A stretch of 64,000 nucleotides of DNA, taken from the NCBI RefSeq assembly GCF_000518485.1, contig NZ_KI912443.1:1-64000 (forward strand), given 5' to 3'. The translations under genes were made by a program, and so were the position numbers. This stretch comes from Olleya marilimosa CAM030 (GTDB lineage: Bacteria > Bacteroidota > Bacteroidia > Flavobacteriales > Flavobacteriaceae). Position 1 is the stretch's first letter, and the number at the start of each line of letters is the position of its first letter. A model generated the notes under the pieces. The model did not search any database and had not been told where the DNA came from. It saw only the letters and a list, made by a program, of their open reading frames with translations. Positions 1 through 8,242 of the stretch are shown here, in pieces.

Positions 1-1
1 A

Positions 2-490
2 AAAACTAAGACAACTATTGAAAGAGGTTTAGTAGAAATCGAATCACGGAATATATTACAAGAGTTTTCTTCTGAACAGGTTTATAAACTTTTAAAAAAA
101 GACCTCGCCATAAAGCTTAAACAAGTCAAATTGAAGATTGAAGGTTTGAGAAGTAAACTGAGGCAATTAGGAACTGAACAGAAATGGTTTGACTGGGTTG
201 ACAATTTCTCAGAACATATCAAAACTCAAACCAATATTTCAGACGAGATGAAAAAGGAGTTTCTCAAGGTTATAATAGATAAAATAACAGTGAACTATGA
301 TAATGAGAATAAACTGCACCTTTTAAATATTAATTTTAAAATACCTGTCGTATTAGAAAAAGAAAAGGGTTCCGAAAACGGAACCCAAATATCTATTATG
401 CCAGTTAAACGAGGTCGTAAAAAGTTAAATCAACTCACCCCCGTTCGTGACTACTCCACCGTAACAGATTTTGCTAAATTTCGTGGTTGA
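2..490 (+). CDS. Large serine recombinase, C-terminal part (5' end outside window)
   Basis: The frame is open from base 2, so this is the last ~163 residues of a longer protein; a TTG at 131 is internal, not a start. The visible part has a charged helical stretch (KLKQVKLKIEGLRSKLRQL) followed by a strand-rich segment (IIDKITVNYD...LLNINFKIPV), the usual end of large serine recombinases after the zinc-ribbon domain. The resolvase catalytic domain itself is not visible, so the family call rests on the C-terminus alone. The final residues, STVTDFAKFRG, are encoded antisense to the last codons of glmS. I read this as integration into the glmS 3' end, with the recombinase gene borrowing host sequence for its own terminus. 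An alternative is a degraded element remnant. Confidence 0.68.
   Translation, partial: KTKTTIERGLVEIESRNILQEFSSEQVYKLLKKDLAIKLKQVKLKIEGLRSKLRQLGTEQKWFDWVDNFSEHIKTQTNISDEMKKEFLKVIIDKITVNYDNENKLHLLNINFKIPVVLEKEKGSENGTQISIMPVKRGRKKLNQLTPVRDYSTVTDFAKFRG
367..386. repeat. Perfect 8-bp inverted repeat with AAAA loop
   Basis: GGGTTCCG-AAAA-CGGAACCC lies inside the recombinase reading frame, about 70 bases before the glmS overlap. It is much richer in GC than its surroundings. It could be a protein-binding site near the attachment site, or simply a coding hairpin; no T-tract follows it. Confidence 0.6.
451..490. other. Probable attachment-site junction at the glmS 3' end
   Basis: These 40 bases encode both the glmS C-terminus (minus strand, QPRNLAKSVTVE and stop) and the recombinase C-terminus (plus strand). 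A recombinase gene ending exactly on a conserved housekeeping 3' end is the typical layout of an integrated element that keeps its target intact. The exact crossover bases cannot be fixed, because the other end of the element is outside the window. Confidence 0.5.
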
Positions 491-2298
491 TCAACATTTT
501 TTTCAAGCATTACAGCAATATGATATGATAAAAGTTGAAGTGGAATTGTTGTAAGTAATGGAGTTAACGACTCAATAGTCTCTGGTACTTCAATGACATG
601 ATCTGCAACATTTTTAACATCGACATCTCCAGTGGTAACTATTCCTATTATTTTACCAGATCTAGATTTAATTTCTTGAATATTGCTTACTACTTTTTCG
701 TAATGTCCTTTTTTAGTTGCTATAACAAATACAGGCATTTGCTCATCTATTAAAGCAATTGGTCCATGCTTCATTTCTGCAGCAGGATAACCTTCAGCGT
801 GTATGTATGATATTTCCTTAAGTTTTAATGCTCCTTCTAGTGCTACCGGGAAGTTGTAACCTCTTCCTAAATACAAACAGTTTTTAGCATCTTTATATAT
901 CTCTGCAACTTTTTTAATGTGTTCGTCAGCTTTTAAAGCTTCTTTTACTTTTTCAGGAATTAGCTCTAATTCTTGTAAGTGATGATGGAAAACTGAATTT
1001 GACATGCTTCCGTTAGCTTTAGCTAGCTTTAAAGCTATTAAAGTCAATACAGTAATTTGTGTTGTAAAGGCTTTAGTTGAGGCAACACCTATTTCTGGTC
1101 CTGCGTGTGTATATGCTCCAGCATTTGTTTCTCTTGCAATAGTCGATCCAACTACATTACATACTCCAAAGACAAAAGCGCCTTTAGATTTTGCTAATTT
1201 AATTGCAGCAAGTGTATCTGCAGTCTCTCCAGATTGTGATATTGCTATTACAACATCTTTTTCTGTGATTACAGGATTACGGTATCTAAATTCTGATGCG
1301 TATTCTACTTCAACAGGTATTCTTGCTAAGTCTTCAAAAATATACTCGGCTACTAAACCTGCGTGCCATGATGTACCACAAGCTACAATAATAATACGAT
1401 TAGCGTTTAAAAACTTTTCAATATTATCATCTATACCAGCCATGCGAATTATTCCTTCTTTGGCTAATAAACGACCTCTGTAAGTATCTCTTATTGCATT
1501 TGGTTGTTCATGGATTTCTTTTAACATAAAATGCTCGTAACCACCTTTTTCAATTTGCTCAAGATTAAACTTAAGCTCTTGCATTGATGGGTTAACTTCA
1601 GAATCGTCCTTTATTTTTCTGATTTTTATTTTTTTATCTCGACGGACGATTGCCATTTCTTCATCTTCAAGATAAATAGCGTTTTTTGTAAACTCTATAA
1701 AAGGAGAGGCATCACTAGCTATAAAAAACTCATCATCTCCAATACCTATGGCTAATGGACTTCCTAGTTTAGCTACTACAATTTCGTTTGGTTTGTTTTT
1801 ATCAAAAACAGCAATTGCATAAGCTCCGACAACCTCATTAAGTGCTAATTGTACCGCTTTACCTAATTTGACGTTTTGTTTTTTCTTAACTTCCTCTATT
1901 AGGTTAATTAAAACCTCAGTATCTGTATCTGATTTAAAAACATAACCTCTTTTAATTAGTTCCGTTTTTATTGAATCGTAATTTTCAATAATTCCGTTAT
2001 GAATTATAACTAAGTCACCTGAATTTGAATAGTGTGGATGAGAGTTAACATCATTTGGTACACCATGGGTTGCCCATCTTGTATGTCCAATACCAATTGT
2101 TCCTTCTGTTGTAATTTCTTCTTTTACACGTTCTTCTAGATCAGCGACTTTACCTTTAGTTTTAGATAGTTTAATATCAGACCCATCATATAATGCTATT
2201 CCAGCACTATCATATCCTCTGTATTCTAAACGTTTTAAGCCTTCCATTACAATAGGGTAAGCTTCTCTATGACCTATGTATCCAACAATACCACACAT
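451..2298 (-). CDS. glmS: Glutamine--fructose-6-phosphate aminotransferase (isomerizing)
   Basis: GlmS converts fructose-6-phosphate and glutamine to glucosamine-6-phosphate, the entry to UDP-GlcNAc for peptidoglycan and LPS. The 615-residue length is normal. Cys2 after the initiator Met (MCGIVGYIG) is the N-terminal nucleophile of the glutaminase domain, which also has the HTRWATHG and HNGIIEN motifs. Two SIS sugar-isomerase domains follow, with GTSWHAG and SQSGETADT. The protein ends in the conserved PRNLAKSVTVE. It is the last gene of a three-gene operon, starting 6 bases after the DUF4270 gene. Its 3' end appears to be the target of a mobile element. No glmS ribozyme is expected or seen in front of it. 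Confidence 0.97.
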   Translation of the reverse strand: MCGIVGYIGHREAYPIVMEGLKRLEYRGYDSAGIALYDGSDIKLSKTKGKVADLEERVKEEITTEGTIGIGHTRWATHGVPNDVNSHPHYSNSGDLVIIHNGIIENYDSIKTELIKRGYVFKSDTDTEVLINLIEEVKKKQNVKLGKAVQLALNEVVGAYAIAVFDKNKPNEIVVAKLGSPLAIGIGDDEFFIASDASPFIEFTKNAIYLEDEEMAIVRRDKKIKIRKIKDDSEVNPSMQELKFNLEQIEKGGYEHFMLKEIHEQPNAIRDTYRGRLLAKEGIIRMAGIDDNIEKFLNANRIIIVACGTSWHAGLVAEYIFEDLARIPVEVEYASEFRYRNPVITEKDVVIAISQSGETADTLAAIKLAKSKGAFVFGVCNVVGSTIARETNAGAYTHAGPEIGVASTKAFTTQITVLTLIALKLAKANGSMSNSVFHHHLQELELIPEKVKEALKADEHIKKVAEIYKDAKNCLYLGRGYNFPVALEGALKLKEISYIHAEGYPAAEMKHGPIALIDEQMPVFVIATKKGHYEKVVSNIQEIKSRSGKIIGIVTTGDVDVKNVADHVIEVPETIESLTPLLTTIPLQLLSYHIAVMLEKNVDQPRNLAKSVTVE

Positions 2299-2304
2299 AA
2301 TAAT

Positions 2305-3939
2305 TTAATTTTCAGGTTCTGTATAAAAAATTTCAAAAGTAGCTCTTACGTTTTCCGGAACAGCTGGTGTATTCCCGTAAAGTATTGTTCCTTCTGGAGC
2401 AATAACTGAACTTCTAGGAATAATATTTACGATATCACTATCAGTAGTATTAAATACTTTTGATGTCCCAAATAAGTTAATATTATTAGTGACGTAAATA
2501 CCTAATTTTGTATTAGTAGAGTCTTTTAACAATATGTTGTTGATATGCTCTGTAAGTCTAATTTTATATTTTACTCCATTTCCACTATCATCTCTTTCAA
2601 GTTTTGGAGAGTAAATTATTTTTGAGTTATAAGGGTCTGTTGAGTTGCTTGTTGCATCAACAAAGTAATCTATAATAGGAAGATTGTTTTTTAAATCGTA
2701 AACCATTATTCTGTCTGGTTCTGAAGTTCCTCCTGCAGATACACTATGATCTACATATAGGTTTAAGTTAGCTTCATTGATTAGCCATTTTCCATTTTTA
2801 TCTTTAAAATATTCCCACGAATCTTGAGTTGCGTTATTCTCGTCAATAATATTTCCATTAAATAGGTCTAAAACAGTCATTGATCCTTCAAAACCTTTTA
2901 ATAACAATTGATCATCACCTAAGGTAGTATTTCCATCTGTTAATGGTGTAAAGTTTGGTAAGTTTTTAAACGTGTTAAACTTGTTGCCATTAAAGTTAAA
3001 GGTGTAGGTTCCTGTTTCTCTATCTCCAGCGTCCTCTCCATCATATTCATACTTAATTTCAACTTTAGCATTGGTAGTAAGGTCTAAAAATAGTAGGCTT
3101 CCATCTACTGAGGTTCCGATTTGTTCTACTTTTAAAATTAATCCTCTAAAAAAGTTTTTAAAATCTGCAGCATTAGTTATTGCAGGATTTGCACTTCCAT
3201 CAGCAGTAAAAAGTATGTCTTCCCAATAGTTAGTTGGCACAATACTAGGGTCGTTTAAATCTACATAAATTCCTGGTGCTAATCGCTCTTCCACTTCAGG
3301 GTCTTCTCCTGGTTCAACTTCTGCTTGAATCACATGCTCTAAAGCACTTGGGGTAAATGTTTGATTTGGATCTGCAGGGTAAAGTAATTGCTCCTCAAAA
3401 GCTTCTAAATTTAAATTAGTGTAAGCATTTGAATAATAGGCTTGATCTTCTTCAAAATTTGTTTCAGGATCTAAGTTTCTTAAGAAATAGCTTGATTGGT
3501 AAACCGATAACTTAAATGGACTAGTTGTGTTACCGTAGATAGAATCTAATGTGTAGGTTGAGTTACCATCTTCATCGGTTTCAGTTATTGTAGAAAAATA
3601 TGGAAGATATAATTTAACAGATACTATTGATGGGTTATCACCAAAATCTGGCGCTAAATTGTCTGGTGTAATTTGTGATATAAAACTTGCTGCAGTCGAT
3701 CCGTAATTTGGGTCGTTATAGATACCAAGGACATTGCTGGATAAGCCACTTGTTTGTACGCCTTCTAGTTTTTTGTTGTAGGCAACAAAAGGGAATAGTT
3801 TACTATTTGTAGTAAAATTTTGAGCTCCTCTAATATCACTTTCTACATTTACAAAATCTTTGTCGCAAGCAATAGCGGTAAAGGCAATTATCATCAAAAC
3901 GACTAAAGGTTTGATGCTGTTTATTATGAATCTTTTCAT
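2305..3939 (-). CDS. DUF4270 family lipoprotein
   Basis: This 544-residue exported lipoprotein has an N-terminal hydrophobic segment and a lipobox ending in Cys25 (TAIAC, followed by DKD). Beyond that it is rich in strands and Asp/Asn/Thr turns, typical of surface or periplasmic beta proteins in Bacteroidota. It fits the DUF4270 family, whose function is not known to me. It sits between a glycogen-synthase-like gene (29-base gap) and glmS (6-base gap), an order I recall as common in Flavobacteriaceae. The constant pairing with amino-sugar synthesis suggests an envelope role, but that is inference. Confidence 0.8.
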   Translation of the reverse strand: MKRFIINSIKPLVVLMIIAFTAIACDKDFVNVESDIRGAQNFTTNSKLFPFVAYNKKLEGVQTSGLSSNVLGIYNDPNYGSTAASFISQITPDNLAPDFGDNPSIVSVKLYLPYFSTITETDEDGNSTYTLDSIYGNTTSPFKLSVYQSSYFLRNLDPETNFEEDQAYYSNAYTNLNLEAFEEQLLYPADPNQTFTPSALEHVIQAEVEPGEDPEVEERLAPGIYVDLNDPSIVPTNYWEDILFTADGSANPAITNAADFKNFFRGLILKVEQIGTSVDGSLLFLDLTTNAKVEIKYEYDGEDAGDRETGTYTFNFNGNKFNTFKNLPNFTPLTDGNTTLGDDQLLLKGFEGSMTVLDLFNGNIIDENNATQDSWEYFKDKNGKWLINEANLNLYVDHSVSAGGTSEPDRIMVYDLKNNLPIIDYFVDATSNSTDPYNSKIIYSPKLERDDSGNGVKYKIRLTEHINNILLKDSTNTKLGIYVTNNINLFGTSKVFNTTDSDIVNIIPRSSVIAPEGTILYGNTPAVPENVRATFEIFYTEPEN

Positions 3940-3968
3940 AGATATTTCTTAAATATGGCAATATTGCG

Positions 3969-4778
3969 TTAGTCTAAAACGCTAGTTGTATAAAAATTAG
4001 TGTATGCTTCGCTAAATTCATCTTTTGGATGGAAATCTAAAACAGGCTTATTAGAATTTGCTAGGTATGAGGTTAGCTCTTCAGGTAAATCTTCTGAGCC
4101 AATAATTAATGCGTCAGAATTGTCTATTGCCACTTTCATTAAGTTATTGTAAGTAGGCTTAACCAAGTCTTTTATTTGTTCTTCATCAATGTTATCAAAT
4201 TTAATTTTGTCAACTAATTTTGAATTTAATTCATTTTCAAAGCCACTTTTATATATTGAAGTAACAATCTTACTTTCATTAAATAATGGTTCGTCTTTAT
4301 AAAATTGTTTTAAGTATAAAGGCAGTAATGATGCTAACCAACCATGAACATGAATGATGTCTGGAGACCAATTTAATTTTTTAACAGTTTCAATAACTCC
4401 TTTTGCAAAAAAGATAGCTCTTTCATCATTATCAGTAAACAAAGTACCATCCTCGTCTGTTAATGTTGCTTTTCTTTTAAAGTACTCGTCATTGTCTATA
4501 AAGTAAACTTGTATGCGTTCTTTTGGAATAGAGGCTACCTTGATAATTAAAGGCATGTCTAAATCGTTAACAACTAAATTAATACCAGAAAGACGGATAA
4601 CCTCATGTAATTGATGTCTTCTTTCGTTGATATTTCCATATCTAGGCATAAAAATTCTTATTTGTCCACCTTGCTGATTTATCATCCTTGGTGTTTCAAA
4701 TGACATTGAAGAAATTTCTGTTTCTGGTAAATAAGGCACCACTTCAGATGATACATATAATATCCTCTTATCTTTCAT
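3969..4778 (-). CDS. Glycogen/starch synthase-like protein, N-terminal GT5 domain only
   Basis: At 269 residues this is about half the length of bacterial glycogen synthase GlgA (~480). It matches the N-terminal Rossmann lobe: ILYVSSEVVPY at the start, FMPRYGNI, and DIIHVHGWLASLLPLYLK near residue 140. The KTGGL motif that binds ADP-glucose in GlgA is not present; the equivalent stretch reads ETEISSMSFETP. The whole C-terminal nucleotide-sugar lobe is absent. It is therefore unlikely to make glycogen in the usual way, although databases name such proteins glycogen/starch synthase. It is the first gene of the operon with DUF4270 and glmS and is divergent from panC. Confidence 0.75.
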   Translation of the reverse strand: MKDKRILYVSSEVVPYLPETEISSMSFETPRMINQQGGQIRIFMPRYGNINERRHQLHEVIRLSGINLVVNDLDMPLIIKVASIPKERIQVYFIDNDEYFKRKATLTDEDGTLFTDNDERAIFFAKGVIETVKKLNWSPDIIHVHGWLASLLPLYLKQFYKDEPLFNESKIVTSIYKSGFENELNSKLVDKIKFDNIDEEQIKDLVKPTYNNLMKVAIDNSDALIIGSEDLPEELTSYLANSNKPVLDFHPKDEFSEAYTNFYTTSVLD

Positions 4779-4817
4779 ATATTGTTTAACTTTTCAGAAT
4801 TATCATTAAAAAACACG

Positions 4818-4825
4818 CAAAAGTA
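4818..4825 (-). promoter_or_regulatory. Candidate -7 element for the GT5-DUF4270-glmS operon
   Basis: The minus strand reads TACTTTTG, matching the Bacteroidota -7 consensus TAnnTTTG, 40 bases before the start codon at 4778. No clear -33 TTG is visible at the usual spacing. Confidence 0.4.
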
Positions 4826-4856
4826 CAAAATTTTATGCAGATTGCTACTAAAATAT

Positions 4857-4864
4857 TAAGTTTG
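4857..4864 (+). promoter_or_regulatory. Candidate -7 element for the pan operon
   Basis: TAAGTTTG matches TAnnTTTG and lies 23 bases before the panC ATG, back to back with the minus-strand candidate at 4818-4825. There is no convincing -33 element. Confidence 0.38.
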
Positions 4865-4887
4865 CATCCGTTAATTAAATATTAAAA

Positions 4888-5736
4888 ATGCTTGTATTTA
4901 CTAATAAATCCAAAATAGGTGCGCATATTTCATCTTTAAAACAAGATGGAGAAAGCATTGGTTTTGTGCCTACTATGGGAGCTTTACACCAAGGTCACTT
5001 ATCATTGGTTAAGGAAGGATTGGCTAATAACTCAAGGGTAGTTGTTAGTATTTTTGTTAACCCTACTCAATTTGATAATGCTGACGATTTAGCTAAATAT
5101 CCACGAACCTTAGAGGAAGATGTTGCGCTATTAAAGACGGTTTCTGACCAAATAATAGTGTACGCTCCAACTGTAGATGATATTTATGATGGTAATACAA
5201 AAGCACAACATTTTAGTTTTGATGGTCTTGAGTTTGAAATGGAAGGTAAATTTAGAGCAGGACATTTTGACGGAGTAGGTACCATTGTTAAACGATTGTT
5301 TGAAATAGTAAAGCCTGAAAATGCTTATTTTGGAGAGAAAGATTTTCAGCAATTAGCTATCATTAAAAAACTAGTAACTAAATATAATTTGCCTGTAACT
5401 ATTATAGGTTGTGATATTTTTAGAGAAAGCTCTGGATTAGCTATGAGCTCTAGAAACGTACGTTTAAAGCCTGACTATAAAAAAGCAGCGCCTTTTATAT
5501 ATCAAACACTTAAAGAGGCTAAAATTAAGTTTGGCACAAAAAGTGCAGATAAGACTACAAAGTGGGTTGAACAACAGTTTAAAAATCATGATTTATTACA
5601 ACTGGAATATTTTATTATAGCTGATGTGGACACTTTAAAGACTGTAAAAAGAAAAAATAAAACTAACACTTACAGAGCGTTTATTGCAGTTTATGCAGAC
5701 GACATAAGATTAATAGATAATATCGCTCTAAATTAA
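4888..5736 (+). CDS. panC: Pantoate--beta-alanine ligase
   Basis: PanC joins pantoate and beta-alanine with ATP to make pantothenate, the precursor of coenzyme A. The 282 residues are full length. Visible signatures are [16 protein letters not shown] with the HxGH motif at residues 34-37, [19 protein letters not shown], and [11 protein letters not shown] around residue 186. It is followed after 13 bases by panD, which supplies its beta-alanine, so the last two steps of the pathway are co-expressed. Confidence 0.96.
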   Translation: MLVFTNKSKIGAHISSLKQDGESIGFVPTMGALHQGHLSLVKEGLANNSRVVVSIFVNPTQFDNADDLAKYPRTLEEDVALLKTVSDQIIVYAPTVDDIYDGNTKAQHFSFDGLEFEMEGKFRAGHFDGVGTIVKRLFEIVKPENAYFGEKDFQQLAIIKKLVTKYNLPVTIIGCDIFRESSGLAMSSRNVRLKPDYKKAAPFIYQTLKEAKIKFGTKSADKTTKWVEQQFKNHDLLQLEYFIIADVDTLKTVKRKNKTNTYRAFIAVYADDIRLIDNIALN

Positions 5737-5749
5737 TTATCTTTGCCCT

Positions 5750-6100
5750 ATGCAAATACAAGTAGTAAAATCTAAGATTCACAGAGTAAAAGTAACAGGA
5801 GCTGACCTAAATTATATAGGTAGTATCACCATTGACGAGGATTTGATGGATGCAGCTAATATTATTCAAGGAGAAAAAGTGCAAATTGTTAATAATAATA
5901 ATGGTGCAAGACTTGAAACGTATGCTATTCCTGGGCCTAGAAACAGTGGTGAAATCACTTTAAATGGAGCAGCATCAAGATTAGTCGCTAAAGATGACAT
6001 TTTGATATTAATAACGTATGCGTTTATGGATATTGAAGAAGCTAAAGTTTTTAAGCCTTCATTAGTATTTCCAGATGAAGCGACAAACTTATTAAAATAA
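5750..6100 (+). CDS. panD: Aspartate 1-decarboxylase proenzyme
   Basis: PanD makes beta-alanine from aspartate using a pyruvoyl group formed by self-cleavage. The cleavage pair Gly24-Ser25 is seen in YIGSITID, and Lys9 and His11 stand in KSKIHR. The 116-residue length is typical. The gene sits between panC (13-base gap) and a membrane protein whose ATG follows its stop directly. Confidence 0.95.
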   Translation: MQIQVVKSKIHRVKVTGADLNYIGSITIDEDLMDAANIIQGEKVQIVNNNNGARLETYAIPGPRNSGEITLNGAASRLVAKDDILILITYAFMDIEEAKVFKPSLVFPDEATNLLK

Positions 6101-7057
6101 ATGTCTAAAGGACTTGCAGTAAAAATATTAAAAATAACGCTCCCAATTGTATTGGGAGTTTTTTTAATATGGTATTCTCTATCCCAATTATCTTTTGCAG
6201 ATATTATTCAATATGCTAAAAATGCAGATTACAAATACATCTTATTAGGTGTTTTTTTTGGTTTATTAAGTCACTTATCTAGAGCATACCGTTGGTTGTT
6301 TATGTTGGAGCCATTAGGTTACAAGATTAAATTAGGCAATAGTATAATGGCTGTTTTTGCAACTTACTTAATTAACTACACAATCCCAAGAGCAGGAGAA
6401 GTTGCTAGAGCTACAATTTTAACAAATTATGAAAATGTGCCCTTTGAAAAAGGATTTGGTACAATAGTAGCAGAGCGTATAGCAGACATGATAGTCATGC
6501 TAGGTATAATAGCGATTACTTTGTTTTTACAATTTGACTTTATATATAGTTTTTTAATAGATAAATTTGATTTTACCAAAATCATACTAGCAGGATTAAT
6601 CTTGTTGGTTTTTGGGTTGTTTTTTATTCTTTTTATAAAAAGAAGTCAGTCAAAAATTGCTTTAAAAATAAAAGGATTTGTAAGTGGGTTGATTGAAGGA
6701 GCACTAAGTATTTTTAAAATGAAAAAAAAGTGGGCTTTTATATGTCATACATTATTTATTTGGACCATGTATGTTTTAATGTTTTATGTTACAACATTAG
6801 CCTTTCCTGATTTAAACACTATGCCTTTTGGAGCTGTTTTAATAGGTTTTATTTTAGCAAGTTTTAGTATTGCTGCTACTAATGGAGGTATAGGATCGTA
6901 TCCGGAAGCAATTGTTATTGCATTTTCTTTATTTAATTTACCCGTTGATCCTAGTCGGGCTTTTGGTTGGATTATGTGGAGTTCTCAAACAATTTTGGTT
7001 TTTGTTTTTGGAGGTATCTCTTTATTATATCTTCCTTTTTTTAACCGAAACAAATAA
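6101..7057 (+). CDS. Lysylphosphatidylglycerol synthase TM-region (UPF0104) family membrane protein
   Basis: This 318-residue integral membrane protein has about eight hydrophobic segments and matches the flippase-like transmembrane region of MprF-type proteins. Supporting motifs are SHLSRAYRWLFML near residue 60, NYTIPRAGEVARATIL, and the late ATNGGIGSYPEA. It lacks the cytosolic aminoacyl-transferase domain of full MprF, so any lipid-moving role is inference. It is translated directly after panD with no gap, in the pan-radA operon. Confidence 0.85.
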   Translation: MSKGLAVKILKITLPIVLGVFLIWYSLSQLSFADIIQYAKNADYKYILLGVFFGLLSHLSRAYRWLFMLEPLGYKIKLGNSIMAVFATYLINYTIPRAGEVARATILTNYENVPFEKGFGTIVAERIADMIVMLGIIAITLFLQFDFIYSFLIDKFDFTKIILAGLILLVFGLFFILFIKRSQSKIALKIKGFVSGLIEGALSIFKMKKKWAFICHTLFIWTMYVLMFYVTTLAFPDLNTMPFGAVLIGFILASFSIAATNGGIGSYPEAIVIAFSLFNLPVDPSRAFGWIMWSSQTILVFVFGGISLLYLPFFNRNK

Positions 7058-7093
7058 TTTGTAACTTACACCCAAACTTAATTGTCACACATC

Positions 7094-8239
7094 ATGAAAC
7101 ATGTATTTTTTCTATTTGTAGGTTTGTTTTTATCGTCTAACCTTATTGCGCAAACCATATATAAAGAGCTTAACTCTGAAAGGTTAGGAGAAACTAGACA
7201 AATAAAAATCCAATTACCAAGAAATTATGACACATCAAGTAAAAAATATCCTGTAATATATGTTTTTGATGCAGATTACTTGTTTGAGCCTGTCGCAGGA
7301 AATGTGGACTATTATGCCTATTGGGAAGATATACCAGAAGCTATTGTTATTGGAATCAATCAATATGGATTAAGAGAAAATGATTGTTATTACAGCGAGC
7401 AAAACTCGTTACCAATCGAAAGTGGAGCAGCCTTTTTTGAGTTTATTAGCATGGAGTTGGTTCCGTTTATAGATAAAACCTTCCGTACAGAAAACTTTAA
7501 AGTCGCTGTGGGACATGGTAAAACAGCTAATTTTATTAATTATTATCTGTTAAAAGGAGTGCCTTTATTTCAATCTTACATTGTTTTAAGTCCAGAGTTA
7601 GCTCCAGACATGGCTAATTATTTAACAGAGGTTTTTCCTAAGTTAGAGCAAAAAACATTTTATTATTTAGCAAGTGCTACAAATGATGCTTCAAATATTC
7701 ATGAACAAACTGAAGCATTATCAAAAGCGTTAAAACCAATAGAAAATAATAATGTATTAAAAACATTTGAGACATTTGATGGACCTTCGCATTATACACT
7801 TCCAACGCACGCAATCCCTAAAGCATTAGAAAGTATCTTTTTAGTTTTTCAGCCAATTAGCAAAAAAGAATATAAAGAAACAATACTTAAGCTAGAAGGT
7901 AATCCAGTAGATTACTTGACAGAAAAATATCAAATGATTGATGAGTTGTTTGGTATAAAAAAACCAATTTTAATTAACGATTTTAAGGCAATTGAAGCAG
8001 CTATTAAAAAGAAAGAGAATTGGGAATATTTTGAAGATTTAGGAAAACTAGCAAGAAAAGAATATCCAGATACATTATTAGGAAATTATTATTTAGGACG
8101 TTTTTATGAAGAAACAGGTGAGCCTAAAAAAGCAATGAAAACCTATCAATCAGCATATGTCCTATCAGAAATTGCAGGTATTACTAAAGATCACGTTTTA
8201 GAATTATCAGAACAGATTAAAGCAGATTTTGGATATTAA
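7094..8239 (+). CDS. Secreted esterase-fold (alpha/beta hydrolase) protein with TPR-like tail, nucleophile apparently lost
   Basis: The ATG at 7094 is preferred over an upstream TTG because it gives a compact signal peptide ending near IAQ. Residues ~20-260 resemble the esterase D/enterochelin-esterase fold (RQIKIQLPRNYD, KYPVIYVFDADYLF, FIDKTFRTE). At the nucleophile elbow, where relatives have GHSxGG, this protein has GHGKTA (Gly140-His141-Gly142-Lys143), so the catalytic serine is missing. A late His in GPSHYTLP is kept. The last ~80 residues look like a TPR pair (LLGNYYLGRFYEETGEPKKAM). It may be a non-catalytic binding protein. It lies 3 bases before radA. Confidence 0.75.
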   Translation: MKHVFFLFVGLFLSSNLIAQTIYKELNSERLGETRQIKIQLPRNYDTSSKKYPVIYVFDADYLFEPVAGNVDYYAYWEDIPEAIVIGINQYGLRENDCYYSEQNSLPIESGAAFFEFISMELVPFIDKTFRTENFKVAVGHGKTANFINYYLLKGVPLFQSYIVLSPELAPDMANYLTEVFPKLEQKTFYYLASATNDASNIHEQTEALSKALKPIENNNVLKTFETFDGPSHYTLPTHAIPKALESIFLVFQPISKKEYKETILKLEGNPVDYLTEKYQMIDELFGIKKPILINDFKAIEAAIKKKENWEYFEDLGKLARKEYPDTLLGNYYLGRFYEETGEPKKAMKTYQSAYVLSEIAGITKDHVLELSEQIKADFGY

Positions 8240-8242
8240 CTT

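Noticed and set aside
131-490. A 119-residue independent gene starting at TTG 131
   Set aside because: The frame is open to the left edge with recombinase-like sequence, so this is the end of a longer gene.
451-490. Tn7-type insertion downstream of glmS
   Set aside because: Tn7 inserts outside the glmS coding region and carries Tns genes; here a serine-recombinase-like frame enters the coding end itself, and no Tns gene is visible.
1004-1483. 159-codon open frame antisense to glmS
   Set aside because: It mirrors conserved glmS coding sequence, with no start context or protein family; a shadow frame.
5738-5745. TATCTTTG as a promoter for panD
   Set aside because: It overlaps the end of panC only 5 bases before the panD ATG, inside a 13-base operon gap; probably chance.
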